A DNA stretch of 40,574 bases from Planktosalinus sp963977065. GTDB taxonomy: Bacteria; Bacteroidota; Bacteroidia; Flavobacteriales; Flavobacteriaceae. The notes under the pieces are model-generated. The model worked only from the letters and a program-made list of their open reading frames with translations, was not told where the DNA came from and made no database searches. The translations under genes were made by a program, and so were the position numbers. The stretch covers positions 1 to 40,574 of the forward strand of contig CAXBNF010000024.1 of assembly GCA_963977065.1 (NCBI GenBank). The letters run 5' to 3'. Positions 40,535 through 40,574 of this stretch are shown here, piece by piece. The stretch's first letter is position 1. Every line of letters begins with the position of its first letter.

Positions 40535-40574
40535 ATGAAAAAATTAAAAATATTTATACTGGCCAGTTTGGGTC
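40535..40574 (+). CDS. Start of a probable SusD-family lipoprotein (truncated by window end)
   Basis: ATG at 40535 gives MKKLKIFILASLG before the window ends. A short basic start followed by hydrophobic residues is the beginning of a lipoprotein or signal peptide. Its place 14 bases after susC, as in locus 1, makes a SusD homologue likely, but the family cannot be read from 13 residues. Confidence 0.55.
   Translation, partial: MKKLKIFILASLG

Noticed and set aside
1..40574. CRISPR arrays, tRNA or rRNA genes, insertion sequences, phage genes
   Set aside because: No regularly spaced identical repeats, tRNA-like cloverleaf, rRNA sequence, transposase or integrase was seen on either strand.

Overview
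This window comes from an AT-rich member of the Bacteroidota, most likely class Flavobacteriia. The evidence is tandem SusC/SusD nutrient-uptake loci, TonB-dependent receptors with an N-terminal carboxypeptidase-regulatory-like domain, several -7 promoter boxes of the form TAnnTTTG, and starts that lack a Shine-Dalgarno sequence. The ribosomal operon also runs from the str genes straight into the S10 genes with no tuf. I see no tRNA, rRNA, CRISPR array, transposase or prophage gene.

Layout. Positions 1-336 hold the 3' end of a TonB-dependent receptor that meets argS (337-2115, minus) tail to tail with no bases between the stop codons. Positions 2287-5899 carry four plus-strand genes: an unknown 144-residue protein, a MarC-type membrane protein, a small secreted CarboxypepD_reg-like protein, and an SDR/DUF2867 oxidoreductase-like protein that starts with TTG. 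Positions 5958-8748 (minus) hold two arginine-deiminase-superfamily hydrolases, a CtlX-like citrulline hydrolase and an ADI/DDAH-like enzyme, on either side of an outer-membrane barrel-like protein. Citrate synthase, enolase and carbamoyl-phosphate synthase small subunit follow (8829-12736, minus).

Positions 12783-30177 are one block of 32 minus-strand genes: rpsL-rpsG-fusA-rpsJ-rplC-D-W-B-rpsS-rplV-rpsC-rplP-rpmC-rpsQ-rplN-X-E-rpsN-rpsH-rplF-R-rpsE-rpmD-rplO-secY-infA-rpmJ-rpsM-rpsK-rpsD-rpoA-rplQ. A consensus promoter lies before rpsL (TTTG-N19-TACCTTTG) and a strong intrinsic terminator follows rplQ. The operon is tightly packed except for a few gaps, and two of these are structured. The 211-base rpsJ-rplC gap has an inverted pair of REP-like hairpins and then a candidate attenuator. 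The 155-base rpsK-rpsD gap has a stem-loop 15 bases before rpsD.

Positions 30275-31990 (plus) encode an Omp85/BamA-like outer-membrane protein divergent from rpsL. Positions 32110-40574 hold two SusC/SusD loci in tandem. The first is susC-susD-small lipoprotein followed by a terminator. The second is susC followed by the first codons of a presumed susD cut off by the window edge. Both susC genes are preceded by nearly the same 63-base promoter/leader.

Most of the window is ordinary core genome. The observations most worth checking are the RNA-level structures inside the ribosomal operon, the REP-like pair with compensatory stem changes, the paired guanidine/ureido hydrolases and the duplicated susC promoter. 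I found no convincing wholly new multi-gene system.
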